Shown here: positions 9,241 through 18,292 of the stretch, piece by piece
Position numbering within the stretch: the stretch's first letter is position 1
How the letters are laid out: each line of letters opens with the position of its first letter
From: an uncultured Flavobacteriales bacterium
GTDB taxonomy: Bacteria > Bacteroidota > Bacteroidia > Flavobacteriales_G > Salibacteraceae
DNA length: 64,000 bases
Direction of reading: 5' to 3'
Assembly (NCBI GenBank): GCA_913062955.1
Contig: CAJXZP010000013.1
Location: forward strand, 1-64,000
Translations under genes and position numbers: made by a program
The notes under the pieces: generated by a model
What the model saw: the letters and a program-made list of their open reading frames with translations, nothing else
Databases searched by the model: none
What the model was told of the DNA's origin: nothing

Positions 9241-10569
9241 GTGCGTGAAATGGTCATATTAGGTGGCGGAGAAAGTGGGACTGGAGCAGCTCTGCTCGCT
9301 CAGTCAAAAGGATTTAAGGTCTTCGTATCAGACCTGGGTAAAATAAATGAAGAGTACGAGAAAGTTCTTTTAAATGCACAGATTCCGTTTGAACAAAACG
9401 GTCATACTAATGAGCGAATATTAAAAGCGAAAGAGGTCGTGAAAAGTCCTGGGATTCCAGATACCGTGCCGCTGATTAAGCAGCTCGATGAAATGGGAAT
9501 CTCCGTGATTGATGAAATTGAGTTTGCCGCTAGGTATACGCAAGGTAAAATCATTGGGATTACTGGGAGTAATGGAAAAACGACCACTGCATTACTTACG
9601 TACCAAACCTTAAAAAAGGGTGGTTTAAACGTGGGGCTAGCGGGTAATATCGGCCATAGTATGGCGGCTCAATTGGTAACGGGTGATCCAGATTATTGGG
9701 TGCTGGAATTAAGCAGCTTCCAATTAGATAGAATGTATAAAACGGCCATTCATATTGCGGTAATTAACAATATCACTCCCGATCATTTAGATCGCTATAA
9801 TTATGAATTTGAGCACTATGTGAAGTCGAAACTACGAATCATACAGAATCAAACCGAAAAAGATCACTTGGTATACTTCGCAGATGATGAGGTGATCACG
9901 AACGAACTAAAACAACTAAACGCTCCAGCACAGAAACATGGGTTTTCGCTAAAGAATCCCCAAGAATCCGGTGGCTGGTTAGAAAACGAAGAAATTAATA
10001 TTAACATAAAGGGTAATTTAAAAATGAGCATTCAAAAATTAGCGCTTCAGGGCAAGCACAACCTAAACAATTCTATGGCAGCGTCCATTATTTCGCAAGT
10101 ACTCGACATCCGTAAGGATGTAATACGTGAGAGTATGTCAGATTTTCAAAACGTGGAACATCGTTTAGAAAACTTTATGACCATTTCTCATGTGGATTAT
10201 ATTAATGATTCAAAAGCAACCAATGTGAACTCTACTTGGTATGCGCTGGAATCTATGAGCCAACCAACCGCTTGGATTGTTGGGGGTGTAGATAAAGGAA
10301 ACGATTACGACCAATTGGTTGAATTGGTAAAAGAGAAAGTGAAATTCATTATCGCTTTAGGTGCGAATGTAGAAAATATTCATGCTGCATTTGGTAATCT
10401 CGTTGAGGTGTATGATGCATCCAATATGGGGGAAGCGGTAGGTTTAGCTTATCAAAACACAACCAAAGGGGATGCTGTTTTACTGTCTCCTTGTTGTGCG
10501 AGTTTCGATATGTTCGATAATTATGAGGACAGAGGAAATGCTTTTAAAAATATGGTGAGAAGCCTGTAG
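9241..10569 (+). CDS. murD: UDP-N-acetylmuramoylalanine--D-glutamate ligase MurD
   Basis: A 442-residue Mur ligase that adds D-glutamate to UDP-MurNAc-L-Ala. The N-terminal Rossmann domain starts MVILGGGESGTGAALLA. The ATP loop is GITGSNGKTTT at residues 106-116, followed by LELSSFQLD and NITPDHLDRY. The C-terminal domain contains VDYINDSKATN and LLSPCCASFDMFDNYEDRG, both diagnostic of MurD. The start is GTG at 9241, 5 nt after mraY. An ATG three codons later would also keep the glycine loop, so the exact start is uncertain by 9 nt. Confidence 0.95.
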   Translation: MREMVILGGGESGTGAALLAQSKGFKVFVSDLGKINEEYEKVLLNAQIPFEQNGHTNERILKAKEVVKSPGIPDTVPLIKQLDEMGISVIDEIEFAARYTQGKIIGITGSNGKTTTALLTYQTLKKGGLNVGLAGNIGHSMAAQLVTGDPDYWVLELSSFQLDRMYKTAIHIAVINNITPDHLDRYNYEFEHYVKSKLRIIQNQTEKDHLVYFADDEVITNELKQLNAPAQKHGFSLKNPQESGGWLENEEININIKGNLKMSIQKLALQGKHNLNNSMAASIISQVLDIRKDVIRESMSDFQNVEHRLENFMTISHVDYINDSKATNVNSTWYALESMSQPTAWIVGGVDKGNDYDQLVELVKEKVKFIIALGANVENIHAAFGNLVEVYDASNMGEAVGLAYQNTTKGDAVLLSPCCASFDMFDNYEDRGNAFKNMVRSL

Positions 10570-10587
10570 TAAAAAGAATACTTTATA

Positions 10588-11781
10588 GTGGTAGATAAGT
10601 TGTTTAAATATCTTGGTGGAGATCGCTCCATTTGGGTGGTAGTAATGTTTCAAGCGTTACTGTCATTGCTATTGGTGTATAGCTCTATTGTTACCTTAGC
10701 GTACAAATACCAAGGTGGAAATACCTTTTATTATGTAATTAAACATGGCGGATTTGTATTGTCAGGTTTTGTTATTATCTACCTCGTTCATCGAGTCAAT
10801 TACCGTTATTTCTCCCGGATCGCTCAGTTTTTGGTGTGGTTTGTTATTCCGTTGCTTTTGCTCACTTTGGTAACTGGAAATGACATTAATAACGCTAAAC
10901 GTTGGTTAACGATTCCTATCATTAATCAGAGTTTTCAAACATCCGATTTGGCCAAAATTGCGCTGATCATGTATATCGCCCGTTTCTTGGCTATAAAGAA
11001 GGATGCTTTGAATGATTATGGTGGCACCTTCATTCCTGTAATGGGCGTGATATTACTGGTAGTCGGATTAATTCTGCCTGCAAACCTATCCACAGCCTTA
11101 GTACTTTTTATGTTAAGTATGATGCTCTTATTTATGGCTGGGGTTAGCATTCGAAATTTGTTGAGTGTAATACCTGTAGGTTTAGCAGCGTTGGTTTTAG
11201 TGATTGCCGTTTATAAAGTTAGTCCAGATACCTTCCCTCGTTTTAAAACGTGGGAGGCACGGATCGAACGTTTTGGTTCAGATGAACCAAATCCAAATGG
11301 AAATTATCAAGCGGATCAAGCTAAAATTGCCATCGCCACCGGTGGGTTATTTGGGAAAGGTCCAGGGAATAGTACCCAAAGGAATTTTTTACCTTCCTCT
11401 TTTTCCGATTTCATTTACGCGATTGTAATTGAAGAGTACGGAATGATTGGAGGTATAGGGATGGTATTCTTGTATATGATATTACTCTACCGATCCTTGA
11501 AAATTGTACAAAAAGCCAAAGGCAGCTTTGCCGCTAATTTGGTGTTAGGTTTAAGCTTTGGATTAGTCATTCAAGGTTTAATTAATATGATGGTGAATGT
11601 GAATCTCCTACCGGTAACAGGACAAACGCTGCCTTTAGTAAGTATGGGTGGAACATCCATGTGGTTCACCTCTATTGCACTTGGAATTATTTTAAGTGTA
11701 AGTAGAACCATCGAAGAACAAGAAAAAGAAGTAAAAGATGTAGTGGAACCAAAACATGGGAGGAAATTTGAAAAAGCTTAA
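10588..11781 (+). CDS. ftsW: Divisome SEDS glycosyltransferase FtsW
   Basis: A 397-residue SEDS family membrane protein with about ten hydrophobic segments. It polymerises lipid II at the septum together with FtsI. Family signatures include NNAKRWLTIP near residues 104-113, the LLPVTGQTLPLVSMGGTS stretch near 350 and FIYAIVIEEYGMIGG. The tail is charged (EEQEKEVKDVVEPKHGRK). The start is GTG at 10588, 18 nt after murD. FtsW is preferred over RodA because of its place between murD and murG. The 3' end overlaps murG by 26 nt. Confidence 0.94.
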   Translation: MVDKLFKYLGGDRSIWVVVMFQALLSLLLVYSSIVTLAYKYQGGNTFYYVIKHGGFVLSGFVIIYLVHRVNYRYFSRIAQFLVWFVIPLLLLTLVTGNDINNAKRWLTIPIINQSFQTSDLAKIALIMYIARFLAIKKDALNDYGGTFIPVMGVILLVVGLILPANLSTALVLFMLSMMLLFMAGVSIRNLLSVIPVGLAALVLVIAVYKVSPDTFPRFKTWEARIERFGSDEPNPNGNYQADQAKIAIATGGLFGKGPGNSTQRNFLPSSFSDFIYAIVIEEYGMIGGIGMVFLYMILLYRSLKIVQKAKGSFAANLVLGLSFGLVIQGLINMMVNVNLLPVTGQTLPLVSMGGTSMWFTSIALGIILSVSRTIEEQEKEVKDVVEPKHGRKFEKA

Positions 11782-12868
11782 GGTTTTGGTAAGCGGAGGT
11801 GGTACTGGGGGGCATATATTCCCGGCTATTGCCATTGCAAATGCCATTAAGGAACAACGTCCAGATACCGAGTTTTTGTTCGTAGGGGCAAAAGGGAAAA
11901 TGGAAATGGAAAAAGTTCCAGCCGCTGGATTTGATATTGAAGGTTTATGGATTAGTGGGTTTAGCCGTAGTTTATCCCTAAGTAACTTGATGTTTCCTTT
12001 CAAGTTGATTTCAAGTATGCTCAAAGCGGGTAAAATCGTTCGGGAATTTCAACCCGATGTAGCCATTGGTACCGGTGGTTTTGCCAGTGGTCCTACTTTA
12101 AGAGTGGCGTCTCAAAAAGGAATTCCGTGTTTGATTCAGGAACAAAACTCCTTTCCGGGAGTGACCAATCGAATTCTATCTAAAAAAGCCAAAAGTATTT
12201 GTGTGGCTTACGATGGGATGGAAAAATATTTTGGGGAGGAGAAAACTATTTTAACAGGGAATCCAGTACGTAAGGAAGTCGTACAGATTGCCGGAAAGCG
12301 CCAGGAAGCCTTAGCCTTTTTTAATTTGGATGCTACTAAAAAAACGCTGCTCATTGTGGGCGGTAGTTTAGGTGCGCAATCTGTGAATAACGCAATTTTA
12401 GGAAGCCTGGAAGCCTTGTTAGATTTAGGGATTCAAATTGTTTGGCAAACCGGAAAAACGAGTTTCAAGGAAATAAAGGAAGCGACTCAGTCGTTTCAAG
12501 ATAAAGGGGTACATGTAAAAGAATTTATTTATAAAATGGACCTGGGGTATGCCGCAGCCGATATCGTGATTTCCAGATCGGGTGCTATTGCAGTGTCAGA
12601 ATTGGAATTGGTGGCCAAGCCTACTATTTTGGTTCCGTATCCATTTGCAGCCGAAGATCACCAAACCAAAAATGCCATGTCTTTAGTAGATAAAGGAGCG
12701 GCCATTTTGGTGAGAGATGAAAACGTAAATACCGGCCTTTTAAAAGCCATGGTACAATTAACGAACCAGCCAGAATTGGTGCATTCGTTGACTAAAAATA
12801 TATCAAAAATGGGAATGCCCGATGCGGCAAACCAAATTGCAAACCACGTATTGAGTTTGGTAAAATGA
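11756..12868 (+). CDS. murG: Undecaprenyldiphospho-muramoylpentapeptide beta-N-acetylglucosaminyltransferase MurG
   Basis: A 370-residue GT-B glycosyltransferase that converts lipid I to lipid II on the inner face of the membrane. The N-terminal lipid I-binding loop is SGGGTGGHIFPA near residues 13-24. Further signatures are GTGGFASGP, CLIQEQNSFPG, VVGGSLGAQSVN and the UDP-GlcNAc site SRSGAIAVSELELVAKPTILVP. The only ATG lies inside ftsW, giving a 26-nt overlap. A TTG four codons downstream is an alternative. The stop overlaps the murC start as ATGA. Confidence 0.95.
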   Translation: MGGNLKKLKVLVSGGGTGGHIFPAIAIANAIKEQRPDTEFLFVGAKGKMEMEKVPAAGFDIEGLWISGFSRSLSLSNLMFPFKLISSMLKAGKIVREFQPDVAIGTGGFASGPTLRVASQKGIPCLIQEQNSFPGVTNRILSKKAKSICVAYDGMEKYFGEEKTILTGNPVRKEVVQIAGKRQEALAFFNLDATKKTLLIVGGSLGAQSVNNAILGSLEALLDLGIQIVWQTGKTSFKEIKEATQSFQDKGVHVKEFIYKMDLGYAAADIVISRSGAIAVSELELVAKPTILVPYPFAAEDHQTKNAMSLVDKGAAILVRDENVNTGLLKAMVQLTNQPELVHSLTKNISKMGMPDAANQIANHVLSLVK

Positions 12869-14223
12869 TACAACTAGAAAACATATCAACCGTGTATTTC
12901 CTGGGAATAGGTGGGATTGGAATGAGTGCTTTGGCGCGTTATTTCAAACTACACGGATGCGCAGTTTCTGGTTACGATAAAACAAAAACACCCTTGACGG
13001 CTACTTTGGAAGAAGAAGGTATTGTTATTCATTATTCACCAAATTCGGAATTGATTCCGAACAATGCAGATCTGGTGGTGTATACGCCTGCGGTATCGGC
13101 TACTAATCCGGAATGGGAAACCATTCAGTCCATGGGCGTTTCTACCATGAAACGAGCGCAGGTATTGGGGTTAATTAGTAACTCTGGTTTATGTTTGGCT
13201 ATTGCAGGTACGCATGGTAAAACGACAACGAGTGCCATTTTAGCGCATATTTTCAAATGCCATTTTGGAGAGGTAAGTGCATTTGTTGGCGGGATTTTAA
13301 GTAATTATCAAACCAATTTTCTTTACGGAAAAATCAATGATTATTTCGTGGTGGAAGCCGATGAATTTGATCGTTCATTCTTACATCTAGAACCTACGTT
13401 TGCCGTGATTAATTCGGTAGATGCCGATCATCTAGATATTTATGGCGCAGCCGATGCGTTGGTTTCTAGTTTTAAAGATTTTTCCCAACAAATTAAGCCG
13501 GGAGGAGCATTAATTAAAAATGCAGCTATCCTTACCGACTTTCAAGTGGAAGGGGTCACAGAATATACGTTTGGAGTGGAGATTCCTGCCCATTTTCGTG
13601 CCGAGAATGTGGGGATTAAAAACGGTAGATATTATTATGATTTCTATCATCCAAAGGGAAATTGTGCCCGAGTTTCTTTAGGATTACCGGGGAGACATAA
13701 TATCGAAAATGCATTAGCCGCTTCCGCCATTGCTATTTTATGTGGAATTCCGGATACCGAAATAGCTAAGGCTATTGCATCGTTTAAGGGAGTGAAAAGA
13801 AGATTTGAAGTCACTCGTAATGCTGCTGGAATTATTTATGTAGATGATTACGCACATCATCCAACCGAGATTTCTCGTGTATTAGAATCGGCTAAAGAAA
13901 TGTATGCAGGAAAAGAGTTGACCGTTATTTTTCAACCGCACTTGTTTTCGAGAACTCGCGATTTTGAAGATGATTTTGCCAAGGCATTATCCGGTTTCGA
14001 TCGGGTGTTACTTTTGGATATTTATCCCGCTAGAGAATTGCCTATAGAAGGAGTCAGCTCGGAACGATTAGGATCAAAGATTGCAAATTCCAATACAGCT
14101 GTTTTGGCTAAGGAAGACGTAGTAGATTATTTAAAAGAAAACGAATTTGAGGTGCTGTTTACCCTCGGAGCAGGCGATATAGATACCTTGGTGGCACCTA
14201 TTAAAGAATTAATGACGGCATGA
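12865..14223 (+). CDS. murC: UDP-N-acetylmuramate--L-alanine ligase MurC
   Basis: A 452-residue Mur ligase catalysing the first amino-acid addition to UDP-MurNAc. The N-terminus has FLGIGGIGMSALA, the ATP loop is AGTHGKTTTS at residues 114-123, then VVEADEFDRSF, NSVDADHLDIYG and the C-terminal DDYAHHPTEI and FQPHLFSRT. These distinguish MurC from MurD and MurE. It starts within the last codon of murG and its stop overlaps ftsQ by 4 nt. No ddl or murB lies beside it, which is normal for Bacteroidota clusters. Confidence 0.96.
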   Translation: MIQLENISTVYFLGIGGIGMSALARYFKLHGCAVSGYDKTKTPLTATLEEEGIVIHYSPNSELIPNNADLVVYTPAVSATNPEWETIQSMGVSTMKRAQVLGLISNSGLCLAIAGTHGKTTTSAILAHIFKCHFGEVSAFVGGILSNYQTNFLYGKINDYFVVEADEFDRSFLHLEPTFAVINSVDADHLDIYGAADALVSSFKDFSQQIKPGGALIKNAAILTDFQVEGVTEYTFGVEIPAHFRAENVGIKNGRYYYDFYHPKGNCARVSLGLPGRHNIENALAASAIAILCGIPDTEIAKAIASFKGVKRRFEVTRNAAGIIYVDDYAHHPTEISRVLESAKEMYAGKELTVIFQPHLFSRTRDFEDDFAKALSGFDRVLLLDIYPARELPIEGVSSERLGSKIANSNTAVLAKEDVVDYLKENEFEVLFTLGAGDIDTLVAPIKELMTA

Positions 14224-15014
14224 AAAAGTTTAAAAACATAGCGATTGTTACGTTTTCCGTCATGATGTTGTTGGCATTATTAGGCTTGGCCGAATCCAGT
14301 AAACATGACTTGAAGTTGAATGATTTGAAAGTGTCTATTGATGTGAGTGCCGGTAACTATTTTGTGGATGAAGTAGATATTGAAAGCCAAGTATTCGCCA
14401 AAGGGTACCAAAAAGGGAAAGAACCCATATTGAATGTGGATTTACGCCAATTGGAAACACAATTTGATAATATGCCATCGGTAAAAAAGGCCGAAGTGTA
14501 TTGTAGCTTAAATGGGATGTTACATGTGGACATTAAACAACGGACACCTATTGCTAGGATTTTTACGCGTACCAGTAGTTTCTATTTGGATAAAGCGGGT
14601 TACGTTATGCCATTGTCCGATAAGTATACCGCTAAAGTTCCCGTGGTGAATGGTGCTTTGAATATTGATTACTCGGTAATTGCCGGTTTAAATTTTGCCG
14701 AACCTAACGAATTAATGAAAATAAATTTCGAGTCTCGTAAATTACACGAAGCGTATTTATTAGCTAAGAAATTTAAAGAAGTGCCATTTTGGGATGCGCA
14801 GTTCAAACAAATATATTTTAAAGAAAACGGAGACATAGAGCTCATACCAGCCGTTGGAAATCACGTTGTCATTATTGATGGCGCAGAACATATAGATGAA
14901 TCGTTAACTAAGTTAATGATTCTGTATAAGGAAGGTTTGAGTAAAACCGGCTGGAATAATTATAAGGTTATAAACCTCAAGTATAAAGATCAAATTGTGT
15001 GTATAAAACGATAA
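14220..15014 (+). CDS. ftsQ: Cell division protein FtsQ (DivIB-like)
   Basis: A 264-residue bitopic protein at the conserved ftsQ position between murC and ftsA. A short positive N-terminus (MKKFKN) precedes one membrane segment at about residues 8-23. A POTRA-like region follows, with YFVDEVDIESQVFAKGYQKG and the typical strand VKKAEVYCSLNGMLHVDIKQRTP; the remainder is extracytoplasmic. It anchors the FtsQLB subcomplex of the divisome. Overall similarity to proteobacterial FtsQ is low, so the call combines topology, the POTRA strand pattern and synteny. Confidence 0.88.
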   Translation: MKKFKNIAIVTFSVMMLLALLGLAESSKHDLKLNDLKVSIDVSAGNYFVDEVDIESQVFAKGYQKGKEPILNVDLRQLETQFDNMPSVKKAEVYCSLNGMLHVDIKQRTPIARIFTRTSSFYLDKAGYVMPLSDKYTAKVPVVNGALNIDYSVIAGLNFAEPNELMKINFESRKLHEAYLLAKKFKEVPFWDAQFKQIYFKENGDIELIPAVGNHVVIIDGAEHIDESLTKLMILYKEGLSKTGWNNYKVINLKYKDQIVCIKR

Positions 15015-15016
15015 CT

Positions 15017-16315
15017 ATGGAACAGACAAGACATAAAGAAATCGTAGCAGGGCTAGATATTGGAACCACTAAAATTGTAGCCATTATTGGAACTATTAAC
15101 GAACATGGTAAACTCGATATTTTGGGTATGGCCAGAACAGAATCATTAGGTGTAAGTAGAGGGGTAGTTACCCATATTACCCAAACCATTGAAGCTATTC
15201 AAAAAGTAATGAAAGAGGCGGAAGAAATCTCGGGTTACGAAATAGGGAAGGTAAACGTAGGAATTGCAGGGCAACATATTAGAAGTATTCAGCATAGTGG
15301 TAGCAGAATGCGTGAAAATATTGAGACCGAAATTACACAAACGGATATTAATCAGCTCATCAAAGAGATGTATAAGTTGGTGATGCTTCCAGGGGAGAAA
15401 GTTATTGATGTTTTACCGCAAGATTTTACCGTTGATAACGAAAAAGGGATCCATGATCCTATTGGAATGGCTGGGGTGCGTTTGGAAGCTAACTTCCATA
15501 TTATTACCGGAAATATTGCCGCAGCCAAAAACATTGTGAAATGTGTTGTAGGTTCCAATATGGAAGTAGATAACTTGATCTTAGAACCTTTGGCTTCTGC
15601 CGATGCGGTATTGAGTAAAGAAGAAAAAGAAGCTGGTGTGGTATTGGTGGATATAGGTGGGGGTACAACGGATGTCGCCATCTTTAAAGAAGGTATTATT
15701 CGTCATACCGCTGTAATTCCATTTGGAGGTAATATTATTACCGAAGATATTAAACATGGTTGCTCTATTATTAAGAGTCAAGCAGAACAATTGAAAGTTA
15801 AATTTGGAAGCGCCTTGTCTGAAACTGCGTCCCATAACGAAATTGTTTCTATTCCCGGTTTAAGAGGTCGTGAGCCGAAAGAAATTTCATTGGTGAATTT
15901 GGCGAATATTATTCAGTCAAGAGCCGAAGAAATTATCGAACAAGTCTATTATGAAATCAGAAACTCAGGATTAGAAAAACAATTAATTGCAGGTATCGTT
16001 GTAACTGGTGGTGGTTCGCAGTTACGTAACATAACGCAATTGTTTGAATTCCTTACCGGTATGGATACACGTATTGGATATCCTACCGAGCATTTGGCTA
16101 ACGGGGTAGAAGATATCACTAGTCCAATGTATTCTACGGGTGTGGGGCTAATATTAAAAGGATTTGAGCGTTTACAAACCAATACAGATGAACCTTCATC
16201 GGCTGTTAAACAGGCTTCTGATGAGGGATTACCCGCTAAGAAATCAGGAATGAATAATTTCTTAGACATGATCAAAAAGACTTCGGATACGTTTTTTAGT
16301 GATTTAACAGACTGA
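15017..16315 (+). CDS. ftsA: Cell division protein FtsA
   Basis: A 432-residue actin-fold ATPase that tethers FtsZ to the membrane. The phosphate-1 motif is VAGLDIGTTKIVAIIG near the N-terminus, the phosphate-2 region is GVVLVDIGGGTTDVAIF and the adenosine motif is GIVVTGGGSQLRNI. The SHS2 subdomain (1C) spans roughly 80-160. The C-terminus ends in an amphipathic stretch (NNFLDMIKKTSDTFFSDL) that fits a membrane-targeting helix. I use the ATG at 15017; a GTG six codons upstream would overlap ftsQ. Confidence 0.95.
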   Translation: MEQTRHKEIVAGLDIGTTKIVAIIGTINEHGKLDILGMARTESLGVSRGVVTHITQTIEAIQKVMKEAEEISGYEIGKVNVGIAGQHIRSIQHSGSRMRENIETEITQTDINQLIKEMYKLVMLPGEKVIDVLPQDFTVDNEKGIHDPIGMAGVRLEANFHIITGNIAAAKNIVKCVVGSNMEVDNLILEPLASADAVLSKEEKEAGVVLVDIGGGTTDVAIFKEGIIRHTAVIPFGGNIITEDIKHGCSIIKSQAEQLKVKFGSALSETASHNEIVSIPGLRGREPKEISLVNLANIIQSRAEEIIEQVYYEIRNSGLEKQLIAGIVVTGGGSQLRNITQLFEFLTGMDTRIGYPTEHLANGVEDITSPMYSTGVGLILKGFERLQTNTDEPSSAVKQASDEGLPAKKSGMNNFLDMIKKTSDTFFSDLTD

Positions 16316-16418
16316 TCTTAATAAACTGGGTAAGAAATTTCGAAAATGCGTTTGATTTTGAACGATTTTTGTTAACGAAAGTACCCATACTTTGAATAAC
16401 ATTATAATATAGAACATT

Positions 16419-18098
16419 ATGGAATTTAACTTGCCAAAAGGAAAGCCGTCAATTATTAAGGTAATTGGAGTTGGTGGTGGTGGTAGCAATGCTGTCAACC
16501 ACATGTTCTCTCAAGGAATTAAAGGTGTAGATTTTTTAATCTGTAATACCGATCAGCAAGCTTTAGATATCAGTCCTGTTGGAGAAAAACTTCAATTAGG
16601 AGGAACACTTACCGAAGGGATGGGTGCCGGTTCTATACCTGATGTAGGTAGAAATGCCGCGATTGAATCCGCTGATGACATTGCGAAAATTTTCGATCCA
16701 GAAACACGTATGGTTTTCATTACGGCTGGAATGGGTGGGGGTACCGGAACAGGTGCTGCGCCAATCATTGCACAAACAGCACGTGATATGGGCATTTTAA
16801 CCGTGGGTATTGTGACGTTACCTTTCTTGTTTGAAGGAAGAAAAAGAAAGCAACAAGCCGAATTAGGAATTGAAGAATTAAGAGGTGCCGTAGATACATT
16901 GTTGATTATCAATAATGATAAATTACGACAAATGTACGGGAACCTTAAAATGAGTGAGGTTTTTGAACAGGCGGATAACGTATTGACCATTGCTGCCAAA
17001 GGAATTGCAGAAATCATTACTCGTACCGGACATATCAATGTGGATTTTCAAGATGTTTCTACCGTCATGCGGGCTAGTGGAGTTGCTGTGATGGGTGCCG
17101 CTGTTGCCTCCGGTGAAAATAGAGTTATTGCAGCTGTTGAAAATGCCTTGTCTTCTCCCTTATTAAACGACAACGAAATTAAAGGAGCCCGTTTTATCCT
17201 ATTAAACATGGAGTTTGGTAGTGAGGAAATTACCATGGATGAAATTGCCGATATTACCGATTACATTCAAGAAGAAGCAGGTTCTACCGCAGATATTATC
17301 TGGGGGTACGGGCAAAACGAAGAAATGACGGATGGTTTATCTGTCACTCTTATCGCTACTGGATTTGAATTAGCCAAAGAAAGTGGTAGCAGTCAATCCA
17401 TGAAAACCACTTCGGGTAAAACAGTCCATTCTTTAGAAGATGCGCAACCACAAGTGTTGACCAGTCCAATGCCTAAAAGTGAACCGGTTAAAAATATAGA
17501 ACCGAATTCGGGGTTAGCCGATCCTTTTATCAAGGGAGAGGAAGCTCAGGGTAAGATTGAATTTAAATTGGAGATGCCTGGCGAAGAAAAGCCAATGCCA
17601 AAACAAGCACCATTAGAACCTTTTATTCGTCCGGTAAATCAAACTCCGGTAACGCCAGCTATTCCAACGCCTCCACCAGCACCAAAAATGGAAGAGCAAA
17701 AGTCGTTTGTTCCTAGACCAATGGTACAGGCCCCAACACCTCCTCCTATGGTTCCGGTAAATCATCCGATACCAGCTCCTGCAGCCGAACCAGTAATTAC
17801 ACATAGTTTAGATGAAGAAGTGCCAAAAGCCGAAATTCAAACTACTACGGATGATCAACAGTCGCGAGTAAAAAATAGGATGGGGCGACTAAAAGAATTG
17901 AGTCGTAGATTAAGAACAGCTTCTGGATTAAGTGAGTTGGAAGATGTTCCAGCCTACCAACGTAGAGCGGTTTCATTAGAAGATGTACCCCATTCTTCCG
18001 AATCTCAAGTATCTCGTTATTCGCTAGATGGTTCGGATGGAGATAAAAATACCGGGATCAATTCCAGTAATTCATTTCTACACGATAACGTAGATTAA
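16419..18098 (+). CDS. ftsZ: Cell division protein FtsZ
   Basis: A 559-residue tubulin homologue forming the Z-ring. The GTP-binding domain has GVGGGGSNAVNHM near residues 17-29, the tubulin signature GMGGGTGTGAAP at 104-115 and the synergy-loop region DVSTVMRASGVAVMG. It is much longer than the roughly 380 residues of E. coli FtsZ because of a proline-rich disordered linker from about 335 to 490. A Bacteroidota-type tail follows with LEDVPAYQRRAVSLEDVP. A 103-bp AT-rich gap separates it from ftsA, so ftsZ may have its own promoter. A strong terminator follows. Confidence 0.96.
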   Translation: MEFNLPKGKPSIIKVIGVGGGGSNAVNHMFSQGIKGVDFLICNTDQQALDISPVGEKLQLGGTLTEGMGAGSIPDVGRNAAIESADDIAKIFDPETRMVFITAGMGGGTGTGAAPIIAQTARDMGILTVGIVTLPFLFEGRKRKQQAELGIEELRGAVDTLLIINNDKLRQMYGNLKMSEVFEQADNVLTIAAKGIAEIITRTGHINVDFQDVSTVMRASGVAVMGAAVASGENRVIAAVENALSSPLLNDNEIKGARFILLNMEFGSEEITMDEIADITDYIQEEAGSTADIIWGYGQNEEMTDGLSVTLIATGFELAKESGSSQSMKTTSGKTVHSLEDAQPQVLTSPMPKSEPVKNIEPNSGLADPFIKGEEAQGKIEFKLEMPGEEKPMPKQAPLEPFIRPVNQTPVTPAIPTPPPAPKMEEQKSFVPRPMVQAPTPPPMVPVNHPIPAPAAEPVITHSLDEEVPKAEIQTTTDDQQSRVKNRMGRLKELSRRLRTASGLSELEDVPAYQRRAVSLEDVPHSSESQVSRYSLDGSDGDKNTGINSSNSFLHDNVD

Positions 18099-18120
18099 AA
18101 AAAAAGTTTCTATTAAGACT

Positions 18121-18156
18121 AAAAAGCCCCGAGTCACCTAAGTGCTCGGGGTTTTT
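18121..18156 (+). terminator. Rho-independent terminator after ftsZ
   Basis: AAAAAGCCCCGAG at 18121-18133 pairs with CTCGGGGTTTTT at 18145-18156 around an 11-nt loop whose CAC/GTG edges can also pair. It is GC-rich, ends in a T run, and begins 22 nt after the ftsZ stop codon. The A and T flanks make it plausible in both directions. It closes the dcw operon. A near copy in opposite orientation occurs at 23844-23878. Confidence 0.9.
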
Positions 18157-18292
18157 GGTGTATATATGTTTTTACAAAACGGGTAAAACTAGCTAGTATT
18201 AATAAAAAAACGAGAAACTAATGTTGCTGTTTTGTGAATTAAAGGAAATAGTTGTTTCTTTATGGTGTTTTAAAAGATACACTATGTTTAGA

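Noticed and set aside
12865-16315. Missing murB and ddl in the division cluster
   Set aside because: Their absence at this position is usual for Bacteroidota clusters and is not evidence of loss.
16366-16394. Promoter for ftsZ (TTTG and ATACTTTG)
   Set aside because: The -7-like sequence has two mismatches to TAnnTTTG and the spacing to TTTG is only 15 bp, so it does not meet the consensus.
14977-18000. Several minus-strand open frames of 60-150 codons under ftsA and ftsZ
   Set aside because: Antisense shadows of highly biased coding sequence; proline/isoleucine-rich translations without recognisable domains.
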